Shown here: one piece after another, positions 1 through 13,776 of the stretch
How the letters are laid out: each line of letters opens with the position of its first letter
Position numbering within the stretch: position 1 is the first letter of the stretch
DNA from: Nakamurella sp.
GTDB lineage: Bacteria > Actinomycetota > Actinomycetes > Mycobacteriales > Nakamurellaceae
Assembly: GCA_017848755.1 (NCBI GenBank)
Contig: JAFIHI010000156.1
Coordinates: 1 to 38,270 of the forward strand
Direction of reading: 5' to 3'
DNA: 38,270 bases
The notes under the pieces: generated by a model
Told to the model about the DNA's origin: nothing
What the model saw: only the letters and a program-made list of their open reading frames with translations
The model's database searches: none
Translations under genes and position numbers: made by a program

Positions 1-911
1 AGGGCGGAAGGAACGATCATGGCCGATAGCATCGCGGCAAATGATCTTGGGCACAAGTGACGGTGTTGACTCATCAATATTGCGCGCGCAAGCCTGTCCG
101 TTGAATCATCCAGGATTGCGCGCGTTGGGCGCGTCCGCCGAGCCCGCTTGTCTGGCTTCGGTAGGTCCTGGTGATGGGACTTTCATGAAGCCAACGGCAC
201 CCGGTTTCCGCCGTTGGTGGGCACCTGCGCGGCTCGGGTGTTGTGTCGGCTCGTGAAATGTTTCGATTCCGGCTCCGGAGCGCTTGCGGTGGATTTCACG
301 GTCGTCACCGCCGCAGGCGTCGAGCGTCCGGTGACGGCCCGTGGAGGAGGCCACCGACTGAATCGGACGCGACCCCGACCGCAGCTCCCAGTGTCGGTGC
401 CAGGTACGAAGATGAGACCCTGACAGCTGACGACGGGTGGCGACGCCACGATGCACGGCCCCAGGCGGGTTCCGGTTTGGTTACTCACGTGGGCCGATCT
501 GCCTCGCAACACACTTTTCGTGCAGGAGATATCGGACATTCGCACGCTCGTTCGCCCGCCCCGTGACGACGTTCCGTCCGCGTCCATGAGACCAGGAAGA
601 CTCCACTCGAGGTGCGTGATCTCGGGCCAACCAACGGTGCTGATGACGTCATGAAGGCATTCCGTACGACGATGAGCATGTATACCCTCGCGGTGGGAGG
701 CTGGCGAGACAGTGGCTACAAGGACATTGACGTCGGAGCGCGATCGCATCGCGTCGGGTGTGGCGATGATGCAGGCGACCGGCCGATTCCGCGCGTTCAC
801 GGACCATCTGGACGTCGCGCGCGATGTCGATGGCCGCGTCGTTTCAGCCCACGGTCGCGCAATCCGCGTGACGTCCGTCATCGGCTGGCCTGTTTCCGGG
901 TCACCCTGCGA
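1..911. other. Region without a recognisable gene
   Basis: No frame here gives a protein I recognise. The longer open frames are rich in Arg, Ser and Pro without domain motifs, as expected of chance frames in GC-rich DNA. The base composition looks somewhat less GC-rich than the genes that follow. Two things stand out: an imperfect direct repeat around ATTGCGCGCG (71-88 and 106-124), and an isolated perfect 10-bp palindrome ATGACGTCAT at 643-652, the same word that forms the array upstream of the ABC exporter. The segment may be decayed coding DNA or the edge of an accessory insertion; the sequence does not decide. Confidence 0.5.
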
Positions 912-1730
912 TCACTGGTCGATGGGCAGCCTCGTGGCCGATTCGGAGCGGTCCCAGAGGCCGCTCGCGAGGGCGGGGTCGGCGGCGGACGGGTGTGGCG
1001 TCGCCGGACGTCGATCGGCGTAGTAGGCGCCGCTCTGCCAATCCGTGCCGGGGGTGGTGGTGGCCAGCCAGACCAGGGTGTCCGCGCCGCGCTCGGTCGA
1101 TCGCATCACGCGCCGGATCGGCGAGGTGGTGAACAGCCGGACGCCGGTCGGGCCGGAGTGTCCCCATTGCGAGCGGACCAGCCCCGGATGGAACGCGGCG
1201 CTGCTGACCCCGTCCGTCCCCCACCGCCGGGCCAACTCACGGGTGAACAGGACGTTGGCCAGCTTGCTCGCCCGATAGGCGCGCATGGCGTTGTATCCGT
1301 CGGTCATGTCCAGGTCGTCGAGCACGATCCCGGCGGTGCGGGCGGCGCCGGCAGCGCTGGAGGTGGTGATGACGGCGCCATGGGCCGCGGCGAGTCGGTC
1401 GTGCAGCAGGGTCGTGAGCAGGAACGGGGCGAGATGGTTGACCCGGAAAGTCAGCTCGTGACCGTCGTTCGTGACCGTGCTCCGGTGGCCGGCGATCAGT
1501 CCCGCGTTGTTGGCGAGCACGTCGATGCGCGGGTACCGGGCGCTCAGCTCGTTCGCGAGTTCCCGGACGTGGCCGAGGTGGGCGAAATCGGCCACGTGCG
1601 CATCGCACCCGAGCTCCGCGGCGATCGCCGCGGTCTTGTCGGGCGAGCGGCCCACGAACACGACTCGATGGCCGCTGTGCGCGAGCGCTCGGTCGGCGAA
1701 CGCGTCGTGCCGCGCAGGCCTATCGCACAT
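912..1730 (-). pseudogene. Short-chain dehydrogenase/reductase lacking its N-terminal cofactor motif
   Basis: SDR-family oxidoreductase of the retinol-dehydrogenase/WW-domain-oxidoreductase-like type. From the ATG at 1730 it is 272 residues. Visible are the second beta strand (GHRVVFVGRS), the structural LANNAG motif, the catalytic serine segment (ITTSSAAG) and the active-site YRASK (YxxxK), so the catalytic half is complete. The first beta strand and the TGxxxGxG dinucleotide-binding loop that should precede GHRVV are absent: the frame reads MCDRPARHDAF instead. Further in-frame sequence reaches 1916 but is Arg-rich and unlike an SDR. The DNA just upstream can be read as KTAI, typical of the first strand of these enzymes, which suggests a small deletion or frameshift removed about 10-15 codons. 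Without the loop NAD(P) binding should fail, so I call it decayed. A sequencing error is the alternative. Confidence 0.6.
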
Positions 1731-2017
1731 TGATAGCGGTTTTCGGACCTCCCGTATCGGGCGCGATGCTCGGCGGGTTACATGTCGATGCGGCACGACA
1801 GGGTCGATTCCCAGCGAGTGGGCCGGGTTCCGCGTGGGTGCACGGCTCGTCATACCCGGCCGAAAGGCCACGCGCATACCGCGTGCCGCCGCGCGTCGAT
1901 CGCGCTTTTCAGACATTCAGTAATGTCCGCGGTCGCCTGCGCTCGGTAATCTCGTGTCTCGTCACCCCGGTAGGGCCTCCCCCGTGAAGGCCCGCGGCAC
2001 GAAGGGAGGGACCGCCC

Positions 2018-3442
2018 GTGTTCGCCACCGTTGACGAGTTGGTCTCGTTCATCTCGGACACCGGCGTCGAGGCGCTCGACGTCCGCTTCTGCGATCTGCC
2101 GGGGGTGATGCAGCACCTCACCGTCCCGGCGACAATCGTCGACGCCGAGTTCATGACGGCCGGCATCGCCTTCGACGGCTCATCCGTCCGCGGCTTCCAG
2201 GGCATCCACGAATCCGACATGCTGCTGCTGCCGGACCTCAAGACCTGCCGCATCGACCCGTTCCGTCGGCGCCGGACGCTCACGATGAACTTCTTCGTCC
2301 ACGATCCGCTCACAATGCAGCCCTATTCACGCGACCCCCGCAACGTCGCCCGCAAGGCCGAGCAGTACCTCGCCGGCCCGGGCGTCGCGGACACGGTGTA
2401 TTTCGGAGCCGAGGCCGAGTTCTACATCTTCGATGACGTTCGCTACGAATCCTCGGTGAACGGCACCTTTTACCGCGTGGACTCGGAATCCGGCGCCTGG
2501 AACTCCGGCCGCGAGGAACCAGGCGGCAACCTCGGCTACAAGGTGCGCGCCAAGGGCGGGTACTTCCCCGTCTCGCCGTACGACCACTACGGCGACCTGC
2601 GCGACGACATGGTGGCCCATCTGACCAATGCCGGATTCAGCGTGGAGCGGGCACACCACGAGGTCGGCACCGGCGGGCAGGCGGAGATCAACTACCGGTT
2701 CAACACACTGCTGGCCGCGGCGGACGACCTGATGTTCTTCAAGTACGTCGTCAAGAACACGGCCTGGGCGGCGGGCAAGTCGGCGACATTCATGCCGAAA
2801 CCTCTGTTCGGTGACAACGGCTCCGGCATGCACTGCCACCAGTCGCTGTGGGCGGGTGGTTCGCCGCTGTTCTATGACGAGACCGGCTACGGCGGCCTGT
2901 CGGACATGGCGCGGCACTACATCGGCGGCATCCTGCATCACGCGCCGAGCCTGCTCGCCTTCACCAACCCGACCGTGAACTCCTACCGGCGGCTGGTGCC
3001 CGGTTACGAGGCACCGGTGAACCTGGTGTACTCGTCCCGGAACAGGTCTGCGTGCATCCGGATCCCCATCACCGGGAGCAGCCCCAAGGCGAAGCGGATC
3101 GAGTTCCGTTGCCCGGACCCGTCCGGGAACCCGTACCTGTCCTTCACGGCACAGGTGATGGCCGGCCTGGACGGGGTCCGCAACCGCATCGAGCCGCCGG
3201 AGCCCATCGACAAGGACCTCTACGACCTCCCGCCCGATGAGGCGGCATCGGTCGCGCAGGTTCCGGCGTCGCTGGACGCGGTGATCGACCATCTCGAAGC
3301 GGACCACGACTATCTGCTCGAGGGTGGCGTGTTCACCCCCGATCTCATCGAGACGTGGATCCGGTTGAAGCGCGCCGACGAGATCGACCCGGTGCGGCTG
3401 CGCCCGCACCCGTACGAATTCGCGCTGTATTACGACCTCTAA
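2018..3442 (+). CDS. glnA: Type I glutamine synthetase (GlnA1-like)
   Basis: ATP-dependent synthesis of glutamine from glutamate and ammonium; a cytoplasmic dodecamer. The 474 residues run almost collinear with M. tuberculosis GlnA1 (478 residues). Diagnostic stretches are DVRFCDLPG near the N terminus, [35 protein letters not shown] and the C-terminal [13 protein letters not shown]. Tyr402 in the DLYDLPP context is the expected adenylylation site, so activity is probably controlled by the GlnE adenylyltransferase (known of the class; glnE is not in this window). The start is a GTG preceded by the purine-rich GAAGGGAGGG, 7 nt upstream. gltB starts only 4 nt after its stop. I see no clear GlnR or AmtR box in the 100 bp upstream. 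Confidence 0.97.
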   Translation: MFATVDELVSFISDTGVEALDVRFCDLPGVMQHLTVPATIVDAEFMTAGIAFDGSSVRGFQGIHESDMLLLPDLKTCRIDPFRRRRTLTMNFFVHDPLTMQPYSRDPRNVARKAEQYLAGPGVADTVYFGAEAEFYIFDDVRYESSVNGTFYRVDSESGAWNSGREEPGGNLGYKVRAKGGYFPVSPYDHYGDLRDDMVAHLTNAGFSVERAHHEVGTGGQAEINYRFNTLLAAADDLMFFKYVVKNTAWAAGKSATFMPKPLFGDNGSGMHCHQSLWAGGSPLFYDETGYGGLSDMARHYIGGILHHAPSLLAFTNPTVNSYRRLVPGYEAPVNLVYSSRNRSACIRIPITGSSPKAKRIEFRCPDPSGNPYLSFTAQVMAGLDGVRNRIEPPEPIDKDLYDLPPDEAASVAQVPASLDAVIDHLEADHDYLLEGGVFTPDLIETWIRLKRADEIDPVRLRPHPYEFALYYDL

Positions 3443-3446
3443 CAGC

Positions 3447-8169
<4,723 letters not shown>

Positions 8170-8177
<8 letters not shown>

Positions 8178-9618
8178 CCCGCACGGTTTCTTGACGTTCC
8201 GGCGCGAGACCCCGAAGCGCCGGCCGGTCCCCGAACGCGTCCAGGACTGGCAGGAGATCTATCAGCCGTTCACGGCCCGCCAGACCCGGGAGCAGGCGAC
8301 GCGGTGCATGGATTGCGGCGTTCCGTTCTGCCACCGCGGATGCCCGGTGGGCAACCTGATTCCGGAGTGGAACGACCTAGTTCGCCTGGACCGATGGGAG
8401 GAGGCCTCCGAGCGGCTGCACTCCACGAACAACTTCCCCGAATTCACCGGCCGGCTCTGCCCCGCGCCGTGCGAGGCTGCCTGCGTGGTCGGGCTGGACG
8501 ACGAGCCGGTCACCATCAAGCTGATCGAGCAGGAGATCGCCGACCGGGCGATCGCCAACGGTGGCATCGCGCCGCGCCCCCCGGAGATCGAGACCGGCCA
8601 CCGTGTCGCGGTGGTCGGTTCCGGGCCAGCGGGATTGGCGGCCGCGCAACAGCTTCGCCGGGCCGGGCACGCCGTCACCGTCTTCGAACGCGCCGGGCGG
8701 ATCGGGGGGCTGCTGCGCTACGGCATCCCGGAGTACAAGATGGAATCGTCGGTCCTCGACCGCCGCCTCGAGCAGTTGATCGGAGAGGGAGTCGAGTTCG
8801 TCACGGACTGCGCGGTCGGCACCGACCTGCCGGCGGCCGAGTTGCGGGCTCGCTTCGATGCGGTGGTGCTGGCCACCGGCGCCACCGTCGCACGTGATCT
8901 CGACCTGCCGGGTCGGCACGCCGGCGGGATCCACCTCGCGATGGAGTACCTGGTCACCGCGAACAAGGCGGTGGAGGGCACCATCCCGGCGCCCACGATC
9001 TCCGCCGAGGGCAAACGGGTCGTCGTCATCGGCGGCGGGGATACCGGAACCGACTGCTACGGAACGGCTTTGCGCCAAGGGGCGGTCAGCGTCACGCAGA
9101 TCGACATCCGGCAACAGCCGCCGCCCACGCGCGATCCGTCGACGCCGTGGCCAACGTATCCGCTGATCCTCCGGGTGGCCGCGGCCCACGAGGAGGGCGG
9201 CGAACGCCTCTTCGGCGTCAACTCCACCCTCTTCGAGGAGCAGGACGGCGTGATCAAGGCGATCCACATGCAGGAGGGCAGACGGACCCGCGACGGCTTC
9301 ATCCCGAATCCGGGGACCGAAACCCGGCTGGAGGCCGACCTGGTGCTGCTCGCACTCGGCTTCGCGGGGCCCGAGACCGACGGCCTCGTCGCCGATCTCG
9401 GGGTCGGCGTGACGCGGCGCGGCACCTTGGCGCGGGATGCGCACTACATGTCCGACGTGCCCGGCGTGTTCGTGGCGGGCGATGCCGGCCGCGGCCAGTC
9501 ACTCATCGTGTGGGCCATCGCGGAGGGGCGGTCGGCGGCCACTGGGGTCGACGCGTATCTCGCCGGCGCGTCGGCCCTGCCCGCGATCGCTGAGCCCACG
9601 GCAAAGCCCCTCGCCTGA
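8170..9618 (+). CDS. gltD: Glutamate synthase (NADPH) small subunit
   Basis: Small subunit of GOGAT, which takes electrons from NADPH through FAD and 4Fe-4S clusters to the FMN of GltB. The 482 residues are normal. The N-terminal domain carries two cysteine groups (Cys46, Cys49, Cys54, Cys58 in [13 protein letters not shown], and Cys97, Cys101, Cys105 in CPAPCEAAC). An FAD-binding [10 protein letters not shown] follows near residue 154 and a second dinucleotide motif, [11 protein letters not shown], near residue 284. Near the C terminus [16 protein letters not shown] completes the FAD site. The ATG overlaps the end of gltB by 8 bp, which implies translational coupling and matched subunit amounts. 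Confidence 0.97.
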
Positions 9619-9638
9619 CGCCGCGCCCTGCCCGCCAC

Positions 9639-9666
9639 TGTGCGCAGATTGCTACGATTGCGCACA
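9639..9666. promoter_or_regulatory. Operator palindrome and leaderless promoter of the toxin-antitoxin pair
   Basis: A perfect inverted repeat, TGTGCGCA (9639-9646) and TGCGCACA (9659-9666), is separated by 12 bp. Inside the spacer, TACGAT (9653-9658) fits the actinobacterial -10 pattern TANNNT and ends 7 nt before the A of the antitoxin ATG at 9666. No Shine-Dalgarno sequence is present. Together these suggest a leaderless transcript starting at the ATG, with a palindrome that straddles the -10 and the start codon and probably binds the antitoxin or the TA complex for autorepression (inference). Confidence 0.65.
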
Positions 9667-9923
9667 TGACGACCGTTTCCTCGCGTGACCTGCGCAATCA
9701 CACGGCAGAGGTGCTTCGGCGCGTCGCCGAGGGCGCGCGCGTGACGATCACCGTGCACGGCGAGCCCATCGCGGAGGTTGCTCCGGTCCATCGCGCCCGG
9801 CCACGCCTGTTCAACAAGGCGGATGTGCTGGCCCGCATCCTGCCGCGCCAAGCCGATCCCGGCCTCGCCGCCCAACTCGAAGATCTGGCCGGCGATACCA
9901 CGCGCGATCTGGACGCACTGTGA
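9666..9923 (+). CDS. Phd/YefM-type antitoxin
   Basis: An 85-residue antitoxin of the Phd/YefM fold. The N-terminal DNA-binding part reads SSRDLRNHTAEVLRRVAEG followed by the strand VTITVHGEPIAEVAPV, the family's signature layout; the C-terminal part (about 50-85) would wrap the toxin. In this family the antitoxin neutralises the PIN toxin and represses its own promoter. The stop codon overlaps the GTG of the toxin gene (GTGA, 4 bp), the standard coupled arrangement. Translation appears leaderless, since no ribosome binding site precedes the ATG and a -10-like box ends 7 nt upstream. Confidence 0.88.
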   Translation: MTTVSSRDLRNHTAEVLRRVAEGARVTITVHGEPIAEVAPVHRARPRLFNKADVLARILPRQADPGLAAQLEDLAGDTTRDLDAL

Positions 9924-10321
9924 CCACCGCGCCAGCGGTACTCGACACCAGCGTGTTCATCGCCCGGGAATCCGGCCGACCGGTCGACGCGTCCGCGATC
10001 CCCGATACCACGGCTGTCACCGTCATCACGATTGCCGAGCTCCACGCCGGTGTGCTCGCCGCGCCGGACATTGCCACACGATCACGACGCCTGGCCACAC
10101 TCGACGCCGCGTCCGGTGTCGACCCGCTCCTGGTGGGCGCCGACGCCGCCCGGCACTGGGCTGAGCTTCGCGTGCGCCTGGCGGAGCAGGGCCGGAGCGC
10201 GAAGATCAACGACCTGTGGATCGCCGCGATCGCGATGGCCGAGGATATGGACGTTGTCACGCAGGACGCCGACTTCGACCCGATCGAAGGCGCCGGCGGG
10301 CCGCGGGTGATCCGGGTCTGA
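9920..10321 (+). CDS. PIN-domain toxin (VapC-like ribonuclease)
   Basis: A 133-residue PIN-domain endoribonuclease, the toxin partner of the antitoxin just upstream. The acidic metal-binding residues of the fold are present: Asp9 (VLDTSVFI), Glu40 (TIAELHAG), Asp98 (INDLWIAA) and the aspartates of QDADFD (Asp116, Asp118). All catalytic positions are intact, so the toxin is probably active. Known relatives cleave initiator tRNA, other tRNAs or 23S rRNA; the target here cannot be read from sequence. The GTG start at 9920 overlaps the antitoxin stop by 4 bp. I give no numbered vapC symbol because the family has many paralogues per genome. Confidence 0.9.
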   Translation: MTTAPAVLDTSVFIARESGRPVDASAIPDTTAVTVITIAELHAGVLAAPDIATRSRRLATLDAASGVDPLLVGADAARHWAELRVRLAEQGRSAKINDLWIAAIAMAEDMDVVTQDADFDPIEGAGGPRVIRV

Positions 10322-10500
10322 TCATCGGACGCGCCGCCGCCCCCGGTGATGTTCCGTGGAGCCCGCCGTCGCGGACTCGCCGTGGAGCCTGGTCGCCGGG
10401 CGAGCGGGCGTACCGTGGGCGGCACCGGAGCTGCCGGACCGGGCGGAGAACCTGTGCGGTTCCCGGTATCCGGCGGCGGACGATCCAAGAAGCGGTCCAG

Positions 10501-12306
10501 ATGAGCGTTCACGAAGCCTCCCCGGCGATCGACGGATCGGGCCGGCCGGATGCCGCGCGCCGCATCGGCCGAAGGTTCGCGGCCGTGATCGGCATCGTCG
10601 CCGCCGGGTTGACGCTCGCGATCGCGCAGCTGCTGGCGGACGTGGCGGCGTGGATCTCCCTGCTTCCCGCCGCGGCGGCACCGTTCGACGCGTTGGGCGC
10701 GGTCGCGATCGACCTGACGCCGGGCGTGGTCAAGGAGTTCGCGATCGGGATCTTCGGGCACGCGGACAAGGTCGCGCTCGGCGTCGTCATGATCGTGGTC
10801 TTCGCCGGTGTCGGAGCCGCGATCGGGCTGCTTGCGCGCGCCGTCTTCTGGGTGGGGGCGCTGCTCGGCCTCGCCATGCTGACCGCGACGGCCGTCGCCG
10901 TGCTCACCCGGCCCGGTGCCGGGGCGGCCGGCATCCTGCCGCTGGTGATCGGGGGCGCCGTCGGGCTCGGCTATCTGCACCGGGCACTTCGCCCGGCCGA
11001 GGACCCGTACCGCGACATTCACCGCGGCGCACGGGAAGCGGCACCCGACACCGGCAGCATCGCGCCGCCGCCCATCCCCCAGTCATCAGAGCATCCGATC
11101 GACCGCCGCCGGCTCGTCAAGATCGCCGGACTCGGCGCGGTCGCCGCCGCCCTCGCCGCGGTCGCATCGCGATTGGTACCCACCGTCGCCGACGTCGAGG
11201 CGAATCGCGCGGCCGTCCGACTGCCGAAGGTCACCGGATCCTCGACGGCGCCGCCCCCGACAGCACCATCGCTGACGGGAGCGTCGTCTACCGCACAGCC
11301 GCCCGGCGCCGGAGCGAGTGGATCGGCGTCATCGGCGATTCCCGTCGCGCAGCCGGCAGCCGCGCCCGCGACGGTGCCACCCGCCCTGCCGGCACATATC
11401 GACCCGGACGTGCCGGGACTGACGCCCTACGTGACGCCCGACGCATCGTTCTACCGGGTCGACACGGCATTCACGCTGCCGCGGGTCACCACCGAGGCGT
11501 GGCACCTGAAGGTGCACGGCATGGTGGAACGCCCGTTCACCATCGGCTGGTCCGACCTCATCGCCATGCCGCAGATCGAGCGCTGGATCACGCTCACCTG
11601 CGTCTCCAACTGGGTCGGCGGGAATCTCGCCGGCAATGCCGCCTGGCAGGGCGTGCGGATCGCCGATCTGCTCGCCCGCGCCCGGCCGATGATCGGTGCG
11701 GACTGCGTGTACTCGACCAGCGCGGACAACTTCACGGTGACCACCCCGCTGGAGGCGCTGATCGACGGGCGGGACGCGATGCTGGCCATCGGAATGAACG
11801 GCCAGCCGTTGCCGATCGACCACGGGTTCCCGGTGCGCATGGTCGTCCCGGGGCTGTACGGCTACGTGTCCGCCACCAAGTGGGTGGTCGACATGGAGGT
11901 GACGAGATTCGTTGATGTGACGGCGTTCTGGACCGAGAACGGCTGGGCTCCGCAGGCGCCGATCAAGACCGCGTCGCGTATCGACACGCCCGGATATGAC
12001 GTCTCTCTCGGGCGGGGCATCGTCCCGGTGGCCGGGGTCGCCTGGGCGCAACACCGCGGCATCGGCGGCGTCGAGGTGCAGGTCGACGACGGGTCTTGGC
12101 GCGCAGCGGATCTCGCCGGCGCGGCGTCGAAAGACACCTGGCGGCAATGGGTCTACCGATGGGACACGACACACGTAGCCTCGGGCCCCCACATGCTCCG
12201 CTGCCGTGCCATCGATCTGGCCGGCGCGGTCCAGACCGCCGCGGTAGCGCCTCCGGCGCCCGACGGCGCTACCGGGTACCACACCGTCACCGTCGCGGTC
12301 CGGTAG
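10501..12306 (+). CDS. Membrane-anchored molybdopterin-dependent oxidoreductase (sulfite-oxidase fold)
   Basis: A 601-residue protein with an N-terminal membrane part and a C-terminal Mo-cofactor enzyme of the sulfite-oxidase/YedY fold. Hydrophobic segments lie near residues 27-46, 96-121, 120-140, 141-160 and 209-226. Just before the fifth is D201-RRRLVK, which fits the twin-arginine pattern, so the first four helices are probably inserted by Sec and the last by Tat, placing the folded catalytic domain outside (inference; dual-targeted Mo proteins of this layout are known in actinobacteria). A Pro/Ala/Ser/Thr linker (about 235-300) follows. Cys367 in LTCVSN is the predicted molybdenum ligand. 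The C-terminal about 110 residues resemble the Mo-co dimerisation domain. The ATG at 10501 was chosen because it directly precedes a charged stretch and the first helix; the open frame runs further upstream without homology. Substrate unknown. Confidence 0.88.
   Translation: MSVHEASPAIDGSGRPDAARRIGRRFAAVIGIVAAGLTLAIAQLLADVAAWISLLPAAAAPFDALGAVAIDLTPGVVKEFAIGIFGHADKVALGVVMIVVFAGVGAAIGLLARAVFWVGALLGLAMLTATAVAVLTRPGAGAAGILPLVIGGAVGLGYLHRALRPAEDPYRDIHRGAREAAPDTGSIAPPPIPQSSEHPIDRRRLVKIAGLGAVAAALAAVASRLVPTVADVEANRAAVRLPKVTGSSTAPPPTAPSLTGASSTAQPPGAGASGSASSAIPVAQPAAAPATVPPALPAHIDPDVPGLTPYVTPDASFYRVDTAFTLPRVTTEAWHLKVHGMVERPFTIGWSDLIAMPQIERWITLTCVSNWVGGNLAGNAAWQGVRIADLLARARPMIGADCVYSTSADNFTVTTPLEALIDGRDAMLAIGMNGQPLPIDHGFPVRMVVPGLYGYVSATKWVVDMEVTRFVDVTAFWTENGWAPQAPIKTASRIDTPGYDVSLGRGIVPVAGVAWAQHRGIGGVEVQVDDGSWRAADLAGAASKDTWRQWVYRWDTTHVASGPHMLRCRAIDLAGAVQTAAVAPPAPDGATGYHTVTVAVR
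12242..12274. terminator. Stem-loop at the end of the Mo oxidoreductase gene
   Basis: A perfect 10-bp stem, CGGTAGCGCC with GGCGCTACCG, encloses a 13-nt loop. It lies inside the last codons of the oxidoreductase gene, about 30 bp before its stop and about 80 bp beyond the stop of the convergent PPOX gene. There is no T tract. It could act as a GC-rich terminator for the convergent gene; the coding position makes this uncertain. Confidence 0.35.
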
Positions 12307-12356
12307 CCGGTGCGTCGGTGGCGCGCTGCGCTGCGCAGCCCGCGACCCCGAGGGCG

Positions 12357-12767
12357 TCAGCCGCTGACGGTCGGCCCGATCTCCTCGGGCGTGAGGACGA
12401 CGATGCATCGCCTCTCCCGCTCCATCGCCGCTCGGTACTCGTCCCAGTTCTCGTGTTCGCCGGCGGCGCGGCGGTAGTACTCGACGAGCAGGTCCATCGC
12501 GCTCGGCAGGGAGATGATCTCGACCGGCCCGGTGACCTGCATCCATTCGCCGAAAAAGGAGTCGCGCAGCACGCACACTGTGGCTCGCGGGGTGCGCCGC
12601 AGGTTGCGGGTCTTCACGGCGGTCTCACGCGTGGAGATCAGAATGCGGCCGGCCTCATCGGCCACCACGAGCACCGGCGAGAGTTGCGCGTCGCCGCTCG
12701 CCCGCTTTGTCGCCAGCACGGCGTGATGGTTCGTAGTCACGAAGTCGGCGATTCGGGAGGCGTCCAT
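12357..12767 (-). CDS. PPOX-class F420/FMN-dependent oxidoreductase
   Basis: A 136-residue split-barrel protein of the pyridoxamine-5'-phosphate-oxidase-like superfamily, most like the actinobacterial PPOX-class F420-dependent group (M. tuberculosis Rv1155/Rv2074-like). Supporting segments are the N-terminal HHAVLATKRASGDAQLSPV strand pair, the RILISTRETAVKTRNLRRTP cofactor-contact region with its Thr/Lys/Arg pattern, and the C-terminal EHENWDEYRAAMERERRC helix typical of this branch. Members reduce biliverdin or other small substrates with F420 or FMN, or have no known substrate; this one cannot be assigned. An ATG start follows GTAGGG. It converges on the Mo oxidoreductase gene. Confidence 0.8.
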   Translation of the reverse strand: MDASRIADFVTTNHHAVLATKRASGDAQLSPVLVVADEAGRILISTRETAVKTRNLRRTPRATVCVLRDSFFGEWMQVTGPVEIISLPSAMDLLVEYYRRAAGEHENWDEYRAAMERERRCIVVLTPEEIGPTVSG

Positions 12768-12822
12768 CCCTACGGTCTACCAGAGCAGGCGGGGTCGCTT
12801 CACGCCGCCGCCTGCGTCACCG

Positions 12823-13551
12823 TCAGGCGTCGCGGACCAGGATCGCGCCGCACTCCGGGCAGCGGGCCACCGTGTCGTCCGCCGCCGATCGGATCTCTTC
12901 GAGCGATTGCCGGTCGAGTGCCATCTGGCAGCCACCGCACCGGTCCCCGACCAGCGCCGCGGCGGCCACCTTGCCCGCGCCGCGCACCCGGGTGTAGATC
13001 GCGAGCACATCGGGGGGCACATCCGCCACCAGCGTCGCGCGCTGCGCGGCGAGTCGGGCGATCTCGTCGTCGATATCCGCCCACCGATCGTTCCGCCGCA
13101 CGGTCGCGGCCTCGACGTCGGCGGTGATGGTGGCCAGCTCCGACTCGACCGCGGCGAGCGCCGCTTCGGCCACCTCACGCCGCTCCATCAACTCGAGCGC
13201 CTCGTCCTCCAGCGTGGACTGCCGCCGCGCCAGTGACTCGACCTCGCGTTGCAGGCTCTCGAGTTCCTTCGATGCGGCGCCCCCCGACGTGAGCCGCTCG
13301 TTGTCGCGTGCCGCCCGCGCCCGCACCGAGTCGATCTCGGCATCGAGTTTCCTTGCGGCAGTATCGATATCGCTGACCTCGGCCTGGGCAAGCGCGATCT
13401 TCCCCGCCAGTTCGGCCGCGCGCTTCGATCCATCGGAGATGACGCCGATTTCGGGCAACGTGCCACGGTCGTGTGCGGCAGCATCAGCCAGTCGGTCGGT
13501 GGCCGCGAGCTGCAGCAGCGCGCGCCTGGCGGCGAGGTCGGCAGTGGGCAC
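12823..13551 (-). CDS. C4-type zinc-ribbon coiled-coil protein (Rv2229c-like)
   Basis: Conserved protein of the DUF164/C4-type zinc-ribbon family; the mycobacterial homologue is Rv2229c, whose function is not established. A long helical coiled coil rich in Ala, Glu and Arg (roughly residues 10-180) is followed by a zinc ribbon with two CxxC pairs, CGGC and CPEC. I chose the GTG at 13551 because GAAGGAG lies 8 nt upstream and the resulting 242 residues match the family length; the frame stays open to 13683 but the extra residues are not family-like. It lies downstream of the Nif3-like gene on the same strand, as in mycobacteria. Confidence 0.88.
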   Translation of the reverse strand: MPTADLAARRALLQLAATDRLADAAAHDRGTLPEIGVISDGSKRAAELAGKIALAQAEVSDIDTAARKLDAEIDSVRARAARDNERLTSGGAASKELESLQREVESLARRQSTLEDEALELMERREVAEAALAAVESELATITADVEAATVRRNDRWADIDDEIARLAAQRATLVADVPPDVLAIYTRVRGAGKVAAAALVGDRCGGCQMALDRQSLEEIRSAADDTVARCPECGAILVRDA

Positions 13552-13572
13552 GGGCAGCGCTCCTTCGGCAGG

Positions 13573-13608
13573 GTCATTCAGGTCGTCACAGTCGTTCAGG
13601 TAGTCACG
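13573..13608. repeat. 18-bp imperfect tandem duplication upstream of the zinc-ribbon gene
   Basis: GTCATTCAGGTCGTCACA is followed directly by GTCGTTCAGGTAGTCACG, with three differences in 18. It lies 22-57 bp upstream of the chosen GTG, next to the ribosome binding site. It may be a regulator half-site pair or a chance microduplication. Confidence 0.6.
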
Positions 13609-13776
13609 GCCGGCACCGTGAGCTCGTGAATCCGGCACGGCGATGCGGGCTGGCCGCTCGCCGGTGCCGGGCCCAGGGCTCACCGAGATGGTATGCGGCG
13701 GCCGCCCGTCAGGGCGCGAGCGGCGTCATAAACAGTCCCGTCATCGCCGCGTCATCCCAACACAATCACAGCCGCA

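Noticed and set aside
183..881. A 232-residue minus-strand open frame in the first kilobase
   Set aside because: Composition is Arg/Ser/Thr/Pro-heavy with no domain motif, no convincing ribosome binding site and no operon context; other overlapping frames are equally open.
1917..2017. GlnR or AmtR operator upstream of glnA
   Set aside because: GTAAT words occur twice but the partner half-sites of the known consensus boxes are missing, so I cannot support a nitrogen-regulator site.
12823..13683. Upstream start for the zinc-ribbon protein giving 286 residues
   Set aside because: The extra 44 residues include the tandem duplication and are not family-like, while GTG at 13551 has GAAGGAG at good spacing and gives the expected length.
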